Positions 21,697-32,304 of a DNA stretch of 64,000 nucleotides are shown piece after piece (positions within the stretch are counted from its first letter, which is position 1; the number at the start of each line of letters is the position of its first letter). Location of the stretch: NCBI GenBank assembly GCA_903772945.1, contig CAICTM010000425.1, positions 1-64,000 on the forward strand, in the 5' to 3' direction. A program made the translations under genes and the position numbers. The DNA is from Seminavis robusta. Its lineage: Eukaryota; Bacillariophyta; Bacillariophyceae; Naviculales; Naviculaceae. Under the pieces are notes generated by a model. That model was not told the DNA's origin. It was given only the letters and a program-made list of their open reading frames with translations, and made no database searches.

Positions 21697-22338
21697 ATGA
21701 CGACGATGGCCATGGCCCGTCCCTCCTCTCCTTCGAACGGCAATAGCTTTGATGCCTACTATCGGGAGTTTTCAGCACTCTTGAGGCAGCTGGAAGAAGA
21801 GCCGCAGCAGCAACCACAAAAGCCCAGTGCGTCTTCTTCTTCTACTAGCAAAAGTAGTAGTCATGTCAACAACCACTCCAAACCAATGACAAGCCACGAC
21901 ACAAAAGAGTCGCTCCAAAAACAGTGCTCGGAATTACTCAGTCTCATGACATTGGAAGCTCGATCGACTGACTGTCCCGACACCAAATTTGAGCGCCTAG
22001 AACGCGTCAAGATATACAAGTTCCAGCTAGAAGCTGTGCGACAACAGCACAATCAAGACTTTTTGATGGGAGATCAGGCCGCCGCCATGCTTCAAGTCAA
22101 GGATCAAATTGCCAGAACGGAAATGAGAGCCGCACAACAAAATGAATTGCTCGAACGAGCCAGACGATCCGTATTGGAAACAGAACAAGTCGGAAACTCG
22201 GTGCTGCAAGAAATGCATCGCAATCGAGAAACCATCGAATCGGCACAGCGACGCATTGGGACGTTTTCCGTCATGACCGAACAGGCTTCCAAAATCATAC
22301 AAAACATGTCCAAGCCTTGGTGGAGGCGACGACGGTGA
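21697..22338 (+). CDS. Qb-SNARE-like coiled-coil protein lacking a membrane anchor
   Basis: An intronless 213-residue protein. A Gln/Ser-rich linker (about residues 30-70) separates a short N-terminal helix from a helical region. The last 65 residues form a SNARE-like heptad motif (ELLERARRSVLETEQVG, then NRETIESAQRRIG). The spacing resembles the Qb group (Vti1, membrin/Bos1), where QRETL is usual. Here the putative zero-layer Gln is Asn. The sequence ends KPWWRRRR with no membrane span, and none is found downstream in a spliceable frame. It could be a soluble regulator of membrane fusion, or a protein anchored by its basic-aromatic tail. An earlier in-frame ATG lies at 21637. Confidence 0.55.
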   Translation: MTTMAMARPSSPSNGNSFDAYYREFSALLRQLEEEPQQQPQKPSASSSSTSKSSSHVNNHSKPMTSHDTKESLQKQCSELLSLMTLEARSTDCPDTKFERLERVKIYKFQLEAVRQQHNQDFLMGDQAAAMLQVKDQIARTEMRAAQQNELLERARRSVLETEQVGNSVLQEMHRNRETIESAQRRIGTFSVMTEQASKIIQNMSKPWWRRRR

Positions 22339-23243
22339 ATAGTCTACTTGTTGATCATTAACAGGCGACAAGTTAGTGGAAACCAGAATGAAGAGATCAA
22401 GACTCCAGTAACACTCTGCTGGGATTCAGTACGGTACTCTTGGCAAGGGGAGGAAAATGGACAACCAGCTTCAAAATTAATCAGTCCACACTGGCTAGCT
22501 ACTTAGCTCGTGAGACTAACCACATGTAACTATTAAACGACAACAAGTTGTTCAGAACTCCTAAGCCTCGGTCAGTTTTTGTTGGGTAGTCACAGAACGT
22601 ATGCCTACGCTAGCTGGTGTGTGTTAACAGTCCTTGCCGGTTCCATAAAGCTTGCCTAACATGGGATCCCGATCCCATGCAGAGGCTCTACGAGAACCTG
22701 GACACAGCATATTACAATACGAGCAATTAAGACTACCTACCATCTCACTACAATCAGCGCTGTCGCTGAAGGCGGTCCCACAACCAGCTGCGCCGGTGTG
22801 GGGTGGTACCTGGCATCCGTGAAAGGAAATGTGGATGTGTCTTGTGATCGGGGGTGAAACGCTGGGGCAGACGCTAGCTAGCTAGTACTGGCTGTCAGGT
22901 GCCGATAGTCTAGTTCCGAACAGAGACGCAGAGGCAAAATCAGCTTCATGTTATTCGAGTCTTCATATAGTTTTGTTTTGTTTGTCATGCATCGGCTTTT
23001 TGCTCCGGTGGCTATCGCCGCAGCCATGCCATTTCAAAGTCGACGATTTCATCGATCGATGTGTCTGTGTGATGTGTGCAAGTTGTGTACCGTGGTGTGG
23101 TGTGTGCATTGAAGCAGTAGTATGAAGAAGTAGTGCTTCAAAAGGTGTTCTCGTAGGATGTATCCAAGGGTTCCGGGCTTTCCAATCAGGGATCCATTCA
23201 CTCATTCAACTGGAGTCGAGTGACAGTCTGGCACCAACTATTA
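22339..23243. other. 900-bp gene-free spacer
   Basis: No convincing coding region. A GCTAGCTAGCTAG run lies at about 22873-22885, and GT-rich sequence near 23060-23110. The two flanking genes converge here. Confidence 0.4.
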
Positions 23244-24852
23244 TCATTCAAACCCTTCACTCATCTCCATGGTTGTTTCGGGGATTGTCGTGTCAAACTC
23301 AGTTTGCTGGTCACCCATTTGTCGAACAAGAAGCGCCTTTCGCAGCTTCATGTGTTCTTTAGGAGTGCTGGCAATGATTTGCTTCCATTCTCGTCCAACT
23401 TCGCTTCTCATTCGAATAATGTCTTCCGCCATTCTCAGCGGGTCTACCAAACCCACCATTTCTTTGCGACTTCCGCCGTCGTCATCCCAGCTCTTGAGCA
23501 TGGGAGGAGTCAACAAGAGTTCCTCCAAAAAGTCATCGGCTCGCCCGTACTCTTGATGTCCATCGAAAAACTCGTTGACTCGTTCGAGATAAAACTCTGA
23601 GAGCCACGTGAAGGATACATCACGTTCGTCGCCGGCATGAGCATAGTCACGAAGGACACGATGGATACTTTCCTGTGTCGACAGCAAGAGCATCAGATCA
23701 AAGTTCCCCTTGCGCAAAGGAGAAGGCTTTATTCCATCATCTCCAATGTCCATGGCGTGCGACAGCAGCATCATGGCATTGTATCTGTCAAAAGCGTTCT
23801 TGTGCCCTTCGATGGGTCGTCGACCACTCTTGCTGGAGTCCGAGTAAGGAATGGTGAGACTATCATGCAAATCCTCATGGTCGCTGTCGTCCTCGTCTTC
23901 ATCCTCGTGAGTAGTATTGCCATTCTCGGTAGCATCCTCTTCTTCTGATCGATCATGTTGTTGTGTTTCAAAGTAGGAGGCAAGGATTTGATCATTGGCA
24001 TAGATCAGAGTGTCAAAGTCAGAATTGCACTCCGCTGCGATTTGCTCCCGAACAGACACAATCCTGGAGACCAACGAGACAGGATCGATATCAATTTCAT
24101 AGTTGACTATTTGCTGTGAAAGTCAGAGGAGTTTATTAGATGGGGTGAACCCATGAGAAAAACAATAGACAATCCAAAAAACTTACCTCGTGGATATGGG
24201 GATTCTCCTGCCTTTCTTCCTTGGGTTGTTCGGTTTTTTCAAGCCCCAGCCGGTCAATTTGTCCTCTCCAACCACGTCCTCCGCCACCCCGTCTCGTAGT
24301 CTTGGTTGCCACCATAGTCGTCTTTGGCTGCGATAGCAACTCCACCAACACCGAGTCCCAGTTGGGGAACCTGGTCAAATTGAAGGCTCCAGTACCATGA
24401 AAGTGCTCCAAGTTTTCAGTGTGGATGCAGTTCTGTTTGTGGTTGTAGGGTTGTTGGATGGAAACCAGAGGAGGGGTTAGATCATGAGTACAAGGATAAT
24501 GAAAACAAGACATGGGTTTCTACCCCAGTTTGTTCCTGTTGTTACCCCTGATGAGATCAATAATTGCACTTACCTGAAGCCAGTGCACCGTGTGAGGATC
24601 CCTACAAGAAAGCAAAAGAAACATGAAGGACTGTATGGCTCGTTGTGTCAAGAGATTGCCAACACAAGTGCGAGCTCTTAGGAGTTCCTCCGCTGGAGAG
24701 TCTCCATCAGAATTGAATATAGAAGCAGATATTGGCCGAAAACCGCCTCTCTTGTGTCTGCTGCTCAGTTGGGATACGGAAAAGCCAGTTGTTCCCAATG
24801 CCGTCAAAGCGACCACCGCGATGGCAGTCAAGGGGCGGACCATTATCATCAT
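23244..24852 (-). CDS. Conserved plastid-targeted protein of unknown function
   Basis: Three exons (24852-24574, 24432-24187, 24113-23244) give 464 residues; all junctions are phase 0. A signal peptide is followed by LGTTGFSVSQL, the expected diatom plastid cleavage context. The core begins LLRARTCVGNLLTQRAI and RDPHTVHWLQ, continues across exon 2 (FHGTGAFNLTRFPNWDS) and exon 3 (EIDIDPVSLVSRIVSVREQI). A basic Gly-Arg stretch (TTRRGGGGRGWRG) and an acidic loop near residues 230-250 are inserted. The conserved motifs look like those of a protein family found across photosynthetic stramenopiles, but I cannot name it or its function. It is not an enzyme by any motif I can see. Confidence 0.75.
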
Positions 24853-25489
24853 TGCTAAGTCTCTCGATTGGAAGCAATTAATTCAAAAACGACCTCAGTG
24901 CGGGTACAAATAATGGGTTGTGAGGTATCTTCTCTCCTCAAAAAATCAACTAATACTCAGTACAGTGTAACTCCTGCGATACAAATCAGGGCAATCAAGC
25001 AGCCAAAGATACCCACTAATGATCCGTTGATGGGTTGAGCGAAGCGAGGGTGTCAAAGTTTGATGGGTTTTCGCTTCAATTGTGCCGATGCTTTTCGATC
25101 TTTTTGTTCTCTTCCGCAAGAATTCTTCTTCTTTTCAAAAGCCATTGAAGCTGTGTAAACATTCAGTTTATAAAGTAGCAAAATCCTTTCAGTCGTGCCT
25201 CAGAAGGAAACAACTCTTCACAATCGTGGTCCAAACGGTGCCTTCGCATCAGTCTAAAGTCGTTATCCATGGCTGCTATGGCGCTGTCGTTGCCGGTAAT
25301 ACATCTTCACGTTAGTTTCAGTTGTCGATCGAGGAAACTCACTCGGCCGTGGACGCTCCGACAATCAATTTCATCGTCGCCACGGTCTTGGCTCTTCCGC
25401 TGCAATCGTGGGAGTGTGGGAGCGCATTGTCATTGTACTCAGTCGTCATTTCTTCTAACTAGACACGGCACAAAACAAACGGCACAACC
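24853..25489. promoter_or_regulatory. Divergent region between plastid protein and RBR ligase
   Basis: About 640 bp. The right half includes GATTGAGCGAAGCGAGG and several short open frames without conservation. The 5' UTR or an upstream non-coding exon of the RBR gene may lie here. Confidence 0.3.
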
Positions 25490-27291
25490 ATGAACATCCT
25501 TTTATTTCGTAGACACAATGGGCGAGCAGATAGACGAGCAGCCATGAGCCATCAAGAACCGCAACAAGTCCAGGATGACGACGATAGCACGGATGATGAA
25601 CCTGAAGCTCCTCCAGTTCGAATGGCTGAACTAATGCAGATCATGGAGTTCTTTCCAGATGTACGAACAGAGTCCGCCCTGGAACTGCTTGAAGAAGAAA
25701 ATAATGATGTGGAAGAAGTGCTCGATAGATTGGTCAATATGCAAGGCTTTTATCCGAAAGATGTTCCACAAGCGGCAGGAACGGTCCCAGAACCAACGTC
25801 AAATGCTCCAAAGTATGACTTTATGTCGCCAACCAGCTTTGTTCCTTCTCATCGATACAAATGGCAGAGTGTAGACCATCTGGTGTTTCGCTTTCCGTTC
25901 CTTGACGCTCGAAAGACCAAGGCTCTCTTTGAAGCCAACCATAGAAAGTATGCCATCACACACAATGCAATCTGCCAGACCATTCTTGGGACATCAAACA
26001 CAGCCATGGAACTGCAAGACGGGAGAAAGTTTGATGAACTACTCTTGGCCGTGCTGTTTGACAAATCTTCTTTGAAACAGGATGAGTTGGCCCTTCTACG
26101 CAACATTTTCAAACGCCAGCAGCCGCACAGCAAGCGAAGCATATTCCTTCCACTCCGAGCCAAACTTACGCCCAAACACTGGAGCCCCCGCATTACTTGT
26201 CCCATTCTTGAAGAGGAAATCAAGCATGTCCAGAATGAGATTGTCCAGCTCAAGCTAACCCTTGAGAAGGACATTGCTCGCCGTCGGGCCCGACAAGCGT
26301 CTATCACCGCTGGGGAAGCAATGACATGCTCGTGCTGCTACGACGAAGTTGCAATGGACGAGTTGGTAGCCTGTCGGACAGAGGGACATCTCTTCTGTGA
26401 AGGCTGTCTGTCAAGCTATGTTGAAAACACCATATTTGGTCAGGGAGGCTTTGGGGTTCACCCAGTGACGAAAGAAGCAGCAACAGAGATTCTCTGCTGT
26501 TCGGGTGAGGGCTGCTATTCTGGTTTTGACAGATTCTATCTGAAGAAGGCACTCCCAGAAAAGGTACTGCAAAAGTATGATGAAATCCAAGCGCACATGG
26601 CCATTGAGCAAGCGGGGCTTCGGGACAACATGTATTCCTGTCACAACTGTGAATTCATGTTTGAAGTACCAGAGGAGGCTGACTTCTTTGCGTGCCCAAT
26701 GGAGGGATGTCATTTTGAAGCGTGTCGTCACTGTGGAGAACCACCACACTTTGGAAAGTTGTGCCAAGAAGTGGAGGGCGCACGAGAAACTCTTGGGCGC
26801 AGGCGGGTTGAAGAAGCTGCATCTAATGCGGTGATTCGAAAGTGTCCTTCGTGCCGCAAAGGCATGATGAAAACCGATGGATGCAACATGATTACATGCC
26901 CATGTCGTGTACGCTTTTGCTATTGCTGCAATCAGAGAGCACGTACCTATCGTCACTGTAAGTGTCACATGTGGCTGAACAGGGCAGCCCTTTCATCCTG
27001 GCTAATCTCTTCTGCTCCTTGCCTGTGTTGCTTCAATTAGTCTGTCAGGAACCCCATTGTGAACATACAGATCCTCCAAACACTTGTTATGGCAAGTGCC
27101 CTCTTTATACAAATGCAGAAGAAGATGACAAAAGGGCCATGCGAGAGGCAGCAAGCATGGAAGCTGCGAACGTTGAGTCTGAAGCTCTTTTGATCGAGGA
27201 CCAGCACAACGTGCCATGGGGTGCTCCACGCCCCAAGCAAACCATCACGATCGATGTGGAGAGCATCCTGCGGACGCCCAGGGGTAGCTAA
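25490..27291 (+). CDS. RBR (RING-between-RING) E3 ubiquitin ligase, RNF216/TRIAD3-like
   Basis: Exons 25490-26957 and 27041-27291 encode 572 residues, with an 83-nt intron. An acidic N-terminus leads into a CUE/UBA-like helix (LMQIMEFFPDVRTESALELL). RING1 begins CSCCYDEVAMDEL near residue 280. The IBR lies around YSCHNCEFMF with FEACRHC, and RING2 is KCPSCRKGMMKTDGCNMITC, whose Cys in the CNMITCPC segment fits the catalytic position. The sequence after the junction, YRHFCQEPHCEH, matches the RNF216 extension and confirms the splice. RBR ligases pass ubiquitin through a RING2 cysteine. A 31-bp tandem duplication spans its stop codon. It is a paralogue of the gene at 59178-61145. A second start at 25544 is possible. 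Confidence 0.9.
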
Positions 27292-27333
27292 ACTGTCGAC
27301 TAGGACGCCCAGGGGTAGCTAAACTGTCGACTA
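27272..27333. repeat. 31-bp tandem duplication across a stop codon
   Basis: 27272-27302 and 27303-27333 are identical copies starting GGACGCCCAGGGGTAG. The first contains the last codons and TAA stop of the RBR gene; the second lies in its 3' UTR. Confidence 0.95.
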
Positions 27334-27643
27334 CCCCAAAAAGCCTCGAAGTGAAGAGCCGCCTCGTACGTGTACCAGCCATACCCAAACTGAGCAGCAC
27401 CGTTTTGTAATAGCAATTACTTCCGAAAGTGAACCTCGAAAGAGCTGCAGGACTTCTTCTTCTGCTCAATGCCACTGGATATTAGACAAGTAACGCAGGC
27501 TTTATTCTAAAAGGAGCCAAGGTGAAAACGTTCCAAAGGCTCCCCTCTTGCCTTTTGATGTTGTTCCTTTCATGTATAGCTGGCAACACAAATGTAGTAT
27601 GAGTTTTATATTAATATTTGAGTTCAATCTCGCCGGAAACCCA

Positions 27644-30600
27644 CTACATCCACCCGTGCTTGACAATCTTCTGCGTTGCCATTCTCTTTGTCACCACAAC
27701 CACAACAAGCAACGCCACGACAAGCAAAGAGAGAAGAATCCGATTGAAGCTTTCTGGGAGCATATCAAATCCCTTTGATGGTGACGTGCGTGTAAAGAAC
27801 AAGTCCGGGCCTCCAAAGGCGAAAACCAAAGTTTGCGATTCCAGTTCTGTCGGAGCTGACACGATCTGTGTTGGCGCGTGGACTGTCAAATTGTAGGATA
27901 AGGCCTGGAGCGTGACCAATGGGATCAGCTCGGAGTACTGCCTCAAGCCCTCCAGCTTCTCAGATTCCTTCAAGTCGCTCAATGGCCTTCTCGGTTCTAG
28001 CACAGCCCTTCCGACCGAATAGATTCGATCTTCTGAGGTTGCCAGGAGGATCTGATGCGCACTGATACCACTTCGAGTCTGGGTTACGCCCAAGGCTGTG
28101 ACTGGTTTTGGGATGGAATATGTCTTAGCCAACACAATAGGCTTGGTCTCCCGAGCATCCCAGCTCGAGAACTCCGTCGTCTGTTCTGGGGAAGTGAAGG
28201 CAGTCAACCCCTTGCGATGAATCATTCCTTCGTACAACGAGAGGACCCCGACTTCTGCCTTGCGAGTCTTTGCATTCACAAACGAATACACGATCCAGTT
28301 CTCGCTGAAGACAGCTTGGATGTGCTTTGAGCTTGTGGCTGCATTGGCATGGCTGGCACGGTACAGAACCCGGCCTGAAACAGTGTCAACGAGACTCACA
28401 AAGAGATTGGGTTCATCTTCTTTAGTGACTTCAGCGTCTGCCGTGGTAGCTTCAGTCTTCGCCCCTGGTTTGGGAGTCACGCCCAAAGGTTTCTTCTTTT
28501 GCTTCTTTTCAGTCTGTTGCTTTGACCTTCTCAGTGCTTCACCAAACGAATCTACCTCTTCGCTATGCGTTCCATCGCGCACTGTCACAATTGCAGCCAG
28601 ATGTGGATTCAAGTACTTGAGAAGCAACGAATCATCTCCCAAAACGGTACAAGGGGACTGAATCACTTCTGCTCGAAGCGGGTAGACAGTTTGAATAAGT
28701 CTTTCGCCGGGGAAAGATGTTTGTCCTACCAGAACAGCCGGTTTTTCGGCTGAAGTGATCTGGAAAGACTCCAATCGAGCAGTAGCATCGTTAGAACCGG
28801 ATAAGACATGAGCGAAGAATCCATTTGGACTAGCGCTCAAAGCATGGTTGAAGGACGTCGAATCGGCTGGAACCAAAGAAACTGTATGATCTTCGTGCAT
28901 CAGGGCAGCTTGTTGGCGACATGCACCTCCGCCCACTATGGGCATAACCTGCACAACCGGAGCAGAGATTCCAATGGATCCTTCACTGTGCACTTCCCCG
29001 CTGGTTCCATCGATGCATTTCCATCCGATTTGGCTGTCTGTTGTCGCGGAAACCACTAGAACTTCCCTCGCGTGAGTTCCTCCGTGCATTCCATGCGTCG
29101 ACTTTGCTGCATTGTGTGTTCCATGCACAAGTTTGTGCCACATGGCTCCCGACGGCAGATCAACTGTCCAGGCAGCGGTTCCTCGACTTGGGCCAGCCAA
29201 TTCCATTCCATACAAGCGATCCGTCCGCTCCGACACCAGAACGGCAATCTGTAGGAATCCAAACAACTTGTCTTTGGAAGAAGAGGACAATAGGTTGGCA
29301 CCTGCTCCTACCAAGGATTCCCATTGCGACGACAACCGAGCCGAGAATTCGAGTCGCCGAGCGATTTCGGCAGGTTCTTGTTCAGAATCGCCTTCAACCA
29401 CCAGATCATCCACAACGACGGCATGGCTGGCATCCAAAACAAGTCCTGACGAGATATGGCCCAAGCCCTCTTCTGCCGTCCATGTCCACGAGACGGACGC
29501 CTGGGAAGTGTCAACCAGCAAGGCTCCAGTTGTCCCCGACGGCGTGCTGAGAAGGAATTCCGTGCTACCCTCATTGCAAGCCAAGGCAGTCAACGTTGGA
29601 GACTTCATTGCATTCTCGGTAGCCTGGCTGGCTGATAGCGCACTCATAGTGACGCTTTTCCAGCTCGCTCCGTCTTGCTTCCAAACTTGAACAGACGGTT
29701 CACCCGACCCGATGGCAACAGCGACAGCCGTAGATCCCTGACACGACCCGTAACCGATGCTGGAAACAATTGCTACATCTGGGAGAGGATTCCAGGAAGG
29801 AATTTGAAACAAGCCTTCTTGTGGCTTTCCATTTCCGTCGATCCCTCGAATTCTCGCCACCGTGTCACTCAATACCGAGAGTGAACTGGGACGGGCCAAA
29901 GCAGCGAATTTGACAGCATCAAAATTGCCCTGTCCGTTGGCTACCCCAAATGACAAAGCATGGGTCCCGTCGGCGCTCAAGGCAACTGCACTCCCAGACG
30001 TTGGCATGATGTGAAGCGAGGACGCATCAATTTGCTTGGTGATGTAATCAAGTCGTTGACTGTGGGCAACAGTGATGGTTCCATCGTCTTGGTGCCATTC
30101 CAAATCCACGAGCAGAAGGTCTGATCCCGTGGTAGTGACATCGATTCCATCTCGTGAGGAGATCCATCCCAGCAAAACACGCCATTTATCCTTTTCGTCA
30201 GTGACCATTTGCAACCATTGGGCTGTTTGTTGTCCAGACTTTCCGTGTGAAGCTCCATTGTCGTTTAAAATTTGTGCTGCACTCAAGGGTTTTCCGAGTG
30301 GTTCTCCCGTGACAGCGTCCAATAACAACATTCGATCCTTGGCTACAGCACCAATCCCATTGCGTGTCTCTTCTTCAGCACCCAACGATGATGGCGGCAG
30401 CATCAAGAGACGAGGCTGATCCGTCGGTTCCGTCTCCAGAAAGGCATCCCAAATCAATCTGCCAATATCCGCTTCCCAGGCCCGAATGACCCCCAAGGAA
30501 TCCATGGTCCACACGGTATCCTTGGCAGCCGCCACGGTATGACGATTGCTTTTGCTTTCGGAAGAACAAACATTGCGACGCCACAGTAAATTTCCACTGC

Positions 30601-30859
30601 CGATGTTGCGACTGGCCACATAGCAGGAGGTAGCCAGAGTGGATGCGCTCAATTCGTGTCCAGCCACAGGACTGTCCGAAGTAATGACACTCTCTCCGGA
30701 AGTTGTTGTAAACACAAACTTGGTAGGGCCATGGCCTGTTGTAGCTACCAAAAAATCAGATACGCCCACTTCATCTGCAAACAAGGCATTACTCGCGACG
30801 ACAAGGGACAGTAGACCCAAGATACAAGTGGATATGGATCGATGGAGGCAGAAATACAT
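27644..30859 (-). CDS. EMC1: ER membrane protein complex subunit 1
   Basis: A 1071-residue intronless protein with a signal peptide (residues 1-28). A large lumenal part folds as two beta-propellers in this family and begins DEVGVSDFLVATTGHG. The C-terminal DUF1620 region includes VNAKTRKAEVGVLSLYEG and YSIPKPVTALGVTQTRSGI. A single span near residue 1045 (ILLSLLVVALLVVVVV) and a short basic tail ending KHGWM complete the EMC1 layout. The EMC inserts tail-anchored and multispan proteins into the ER membrane, and EMC1 is its large lumenal scaffold. Length is slightly above animal homologues because of a Lys/Gln-rich insert near residues 780-820. Confidence 0.92.
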   Translation of the reverse strand: MYFCLHRSISTCILGLLSLVVASNALFADEVGVSDFLVATTGHGPTKFVFTTTSGESVITSDSPVAGHELSASTLATSCYVASRNIGSGNLLWRRNVCSSESKSNRHTVAAAKDTVWTMDSLGVIRAWEADIGRLIWDAFLETEPTDQPRLLMLPPSSLGAEEETRNGIGAVAKDRMLLLDAVTGEPLGKPLSAAQILNDNGASHGKSGQQTAQWLQMVTDEKDKWRVLLGWISSRDGIDVTTTGSDLLLVDLEWHQDDGTITVAHSQRLDYITKQIDASSLHIMPTSGSAVALSADGTHALSFGVANGQGNFDAVKFAALARPSSLSVLSDTVARIRGIDGNGKPQEGLFQIPSWNPLPDVAIVSSIGYGSCQGSTAVAVAIGSGEPSVQVWKQDGASWKSVTMSALSASQATENAMKSPTLTALACNEGSTEFLLSTPSGTTGALLVDTSQASVSWTWTAEEGLGHISSGLVLDASHAVVVDDLVVEGDSEQEPAEIARRLEFSARLSSQWESLVGAGANLLSSSSKDKLFGFLQIAVLVSERTDRLYGMELAGPSRGTAAWTVDLPSGAMWHKLVHGTHNAAKSTHGMHGGTHAREVLVVSATTDSQIGWKCIDGTSGEVHSEGSIGISAPVVQVMPIVGGGACRQQAALMHEDHTVSLVPADSTSFNHALSASPNGFFAHVLSGSNDATARLESFQITSAEKPAVLVGQTSFPGERLIQTVYPLRAEVIQSPCTVLGDDSLLLKYLNPHLAAIVTVRDGTHSEEVDSFGEALRRSKQQTEKKQKKKPLGVTPKPGAKTEATTADAEVTKEDEPNLFVSLVDTVSGRVLYRASHANAATSSKHIQAVFSENWIVYSFVNAKTRKAEVGVLSLYEGMIHRKGLTAFTSPEQTTEFSSWDARETKPIVLAKTYSIPKPVTALGVTQTRSGISAHQILLATSEDRIYSVGRAVLEPRRPLSDLKESEKLEGLRQYSELIPLVTLQALSYNLTVHAPTQIVSAPTELESQTLVFAFGGPDLFFTRTSPSKGFDMLPESFNRILLSLLVVALLVVVVVTKRMATQKIVKHGWM

Positions 30860-31462
30860 CGTTGGGGATGCAAAAATTAAATGGGTATCCTTCTAACCCA
30901 CAACAGCAAATTGTCGTGTCTCTGATCACTCTTCTACAGATAGAACTCTAGCTAGCTAGCTGCTGAGGCTGATACTAGTAGTGATTATCTTGACAGTAGT
31001 CTAGTAAATAGGTATGATAAGTGTTAGTGCTTTGGATTTGGACGGCGGCATCCATCGATCATTGTCGGCGCTCTCTTTTCTTGACCGTCGTCGATTGTCT
31101 CGGTCCGTGCTTCGACAGTACCGGTATGATACGGCATTGGAAGCAACGTGCGTCCAATGCAATGAAAGTCACTGGTTTCCACTCCACGCTTTCTATTCTT
31201 GTGTGACCAGCGAAATCAACATCATTTCGCAAGATCCACGGCTTGGGACAAGTAAAACTACGATCACGGAGGGCCGAACTAACCCCGTGGATACTGGTAC
31301 TGGTACCGATGAATTCTACCGGTACAAGTATGGTAGCTGCGGTTGAGAGGATGCGATGATGATTCCTTTGGCTCACAAATCAATCAGGATCACAATCTGA
31401 ACCAAGCCAAAGAACTCTCACCAGGATCTCAACAGCCATACATTACTTTTCCCTTTTTCAAG
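30860..31462. other. Divergent region with palindromes
   Basis: About 600 bp between EMC1 (-) and a secreted-protein gene (+). It has a CTAGCTAGCTAGC run at 30948-30961 and several TACCGGTA palindromes near 31118, 31295 and 31317. An open frame at 31014-31346 has no homology or coding character that I can see. Confidence 0.4.
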
Positions 31463-31836
31463 ATGGCTACCTTCAAGAACAACCGCTTCATGACCCTCTG
31501 CGCTCTCGTTTTCTTGGCCACTTCTACCATGGCATCGCAGCAATCTTCCTCCCTTCGTAGTACTGGTACCCGAGGCCTGCAAGAAGGGGTTCTTCTTGAT
31601 GGCCTCAATGCTGATCCGTGTGCAATCGTCACCAGTAAATCCATGAATAGCTTGAACGGAACGAATCCTTGCCTAGAAGCAGTCGGTGGAGATGCTGGCG
31701 CCAATGCACAAAGCATCGACTCGTTGGATACTGTTGCCGAATCTATGGAGGACGAAGCTGGCATGGGCGGTGAAAGCATGAGCAAGGACGAAGCGGGTGA
31801 GAGTATCAGTAACAGTCACAGCTCTGACAGCGCGGA

Positions 31837-31879
<43 letters not shown>

Positions 31880-32011
31880 GCTGATGAGTACGGAACCATC
31901 ATGACTTCTGCTAGTGAATTGGAGGCATCGTCGGCAACCAGCAGTATGCTGCAATTGTGGGGTTCCGTGGCGGTGCTCGTTGTGGGCGTCTTGGCCCTTG
32001 GAGCCAACTAG
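31463..32011 (+). CDS. Secreted Ser/Asn-rich, probably GPI-anchored protein
   Basis: A 182-residue protein with a signal peptide (residues 1-24, ending TMA). Two cysteines occur in the segment DPCAIVTSK...NPCLEA. A Glu/Ser/Met-rich middle is followed by alternating Ser-Asn dipeptides encoded by AGCAAC repeats (31839-31877), then a C-terminal hydrophobic tail of about 20 residues ending GAN with no cytoplasmic residues. That tail is the usual GPI-attachment signal. A cell-wall or frustule-associated surface protein is likely, by inference. No family is recognised. The start chosen gives the signal peptide; the frame is open upstream but non-coding in character. Confidence 0.65.
31839..31877 (+). 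repeat. AGCAAC hexanucleotide array coding Ser-Asn
   Basis: Six to seven uninterrupted AGCAAC units inside the secreted-protein gene, encoding alternating Ser-Asn. Length variation between alleles would be in frame. Confidence 0.85.
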
Positions 32012-32304
32012 CCAAAGGTGATGAGGCTCGTAAACGCTCTCCTAGAGTTTTATGTAATGGTGCTAAGTGTCATTTTGTTGTAGATCACTGTTCTTCTGTT
32101 TGCTACGGTAGCCAGTAATAGGTAACCATTGGCTAGCTAGCTAGCTAGTGTGGATATGTGTTGTGGGGGTGCGGGCAATGATCTGAGTCCATCCATCCAA
32201 AGGTATTTGTCGCAGTCATTTCATTGTGTAAATGTGGGTGGTTGACTCAAAATCTTGGGACAGTGCTGCTACCGGTACCAGGTACAACTGCAGCAGCCTT
32301 TCTT

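Noticed and set aside
24590-24620. Extra intron ending in CTTTCTTGTAG within exon 1 of the plastid orphan
   Set aside because: The acceptor looks good, but no donor fits and reading through keeps the conserved run RAIQSFMFLLLSCRDPHT.
29041-29690. Plus-strand open frames of 169 and 192 codons
   Set aside because: They lie antisense within the EMC1 coding exon and have no domain or start context; they are mirror frames of a GC-balanced gene.
31014-31346. 110-codon plus-strand frame before the secreted-protein gene
   Set aside because: Composition is arbitrary, it contains the palindromic TACCGGTA repeats, and no homology is recognisable.
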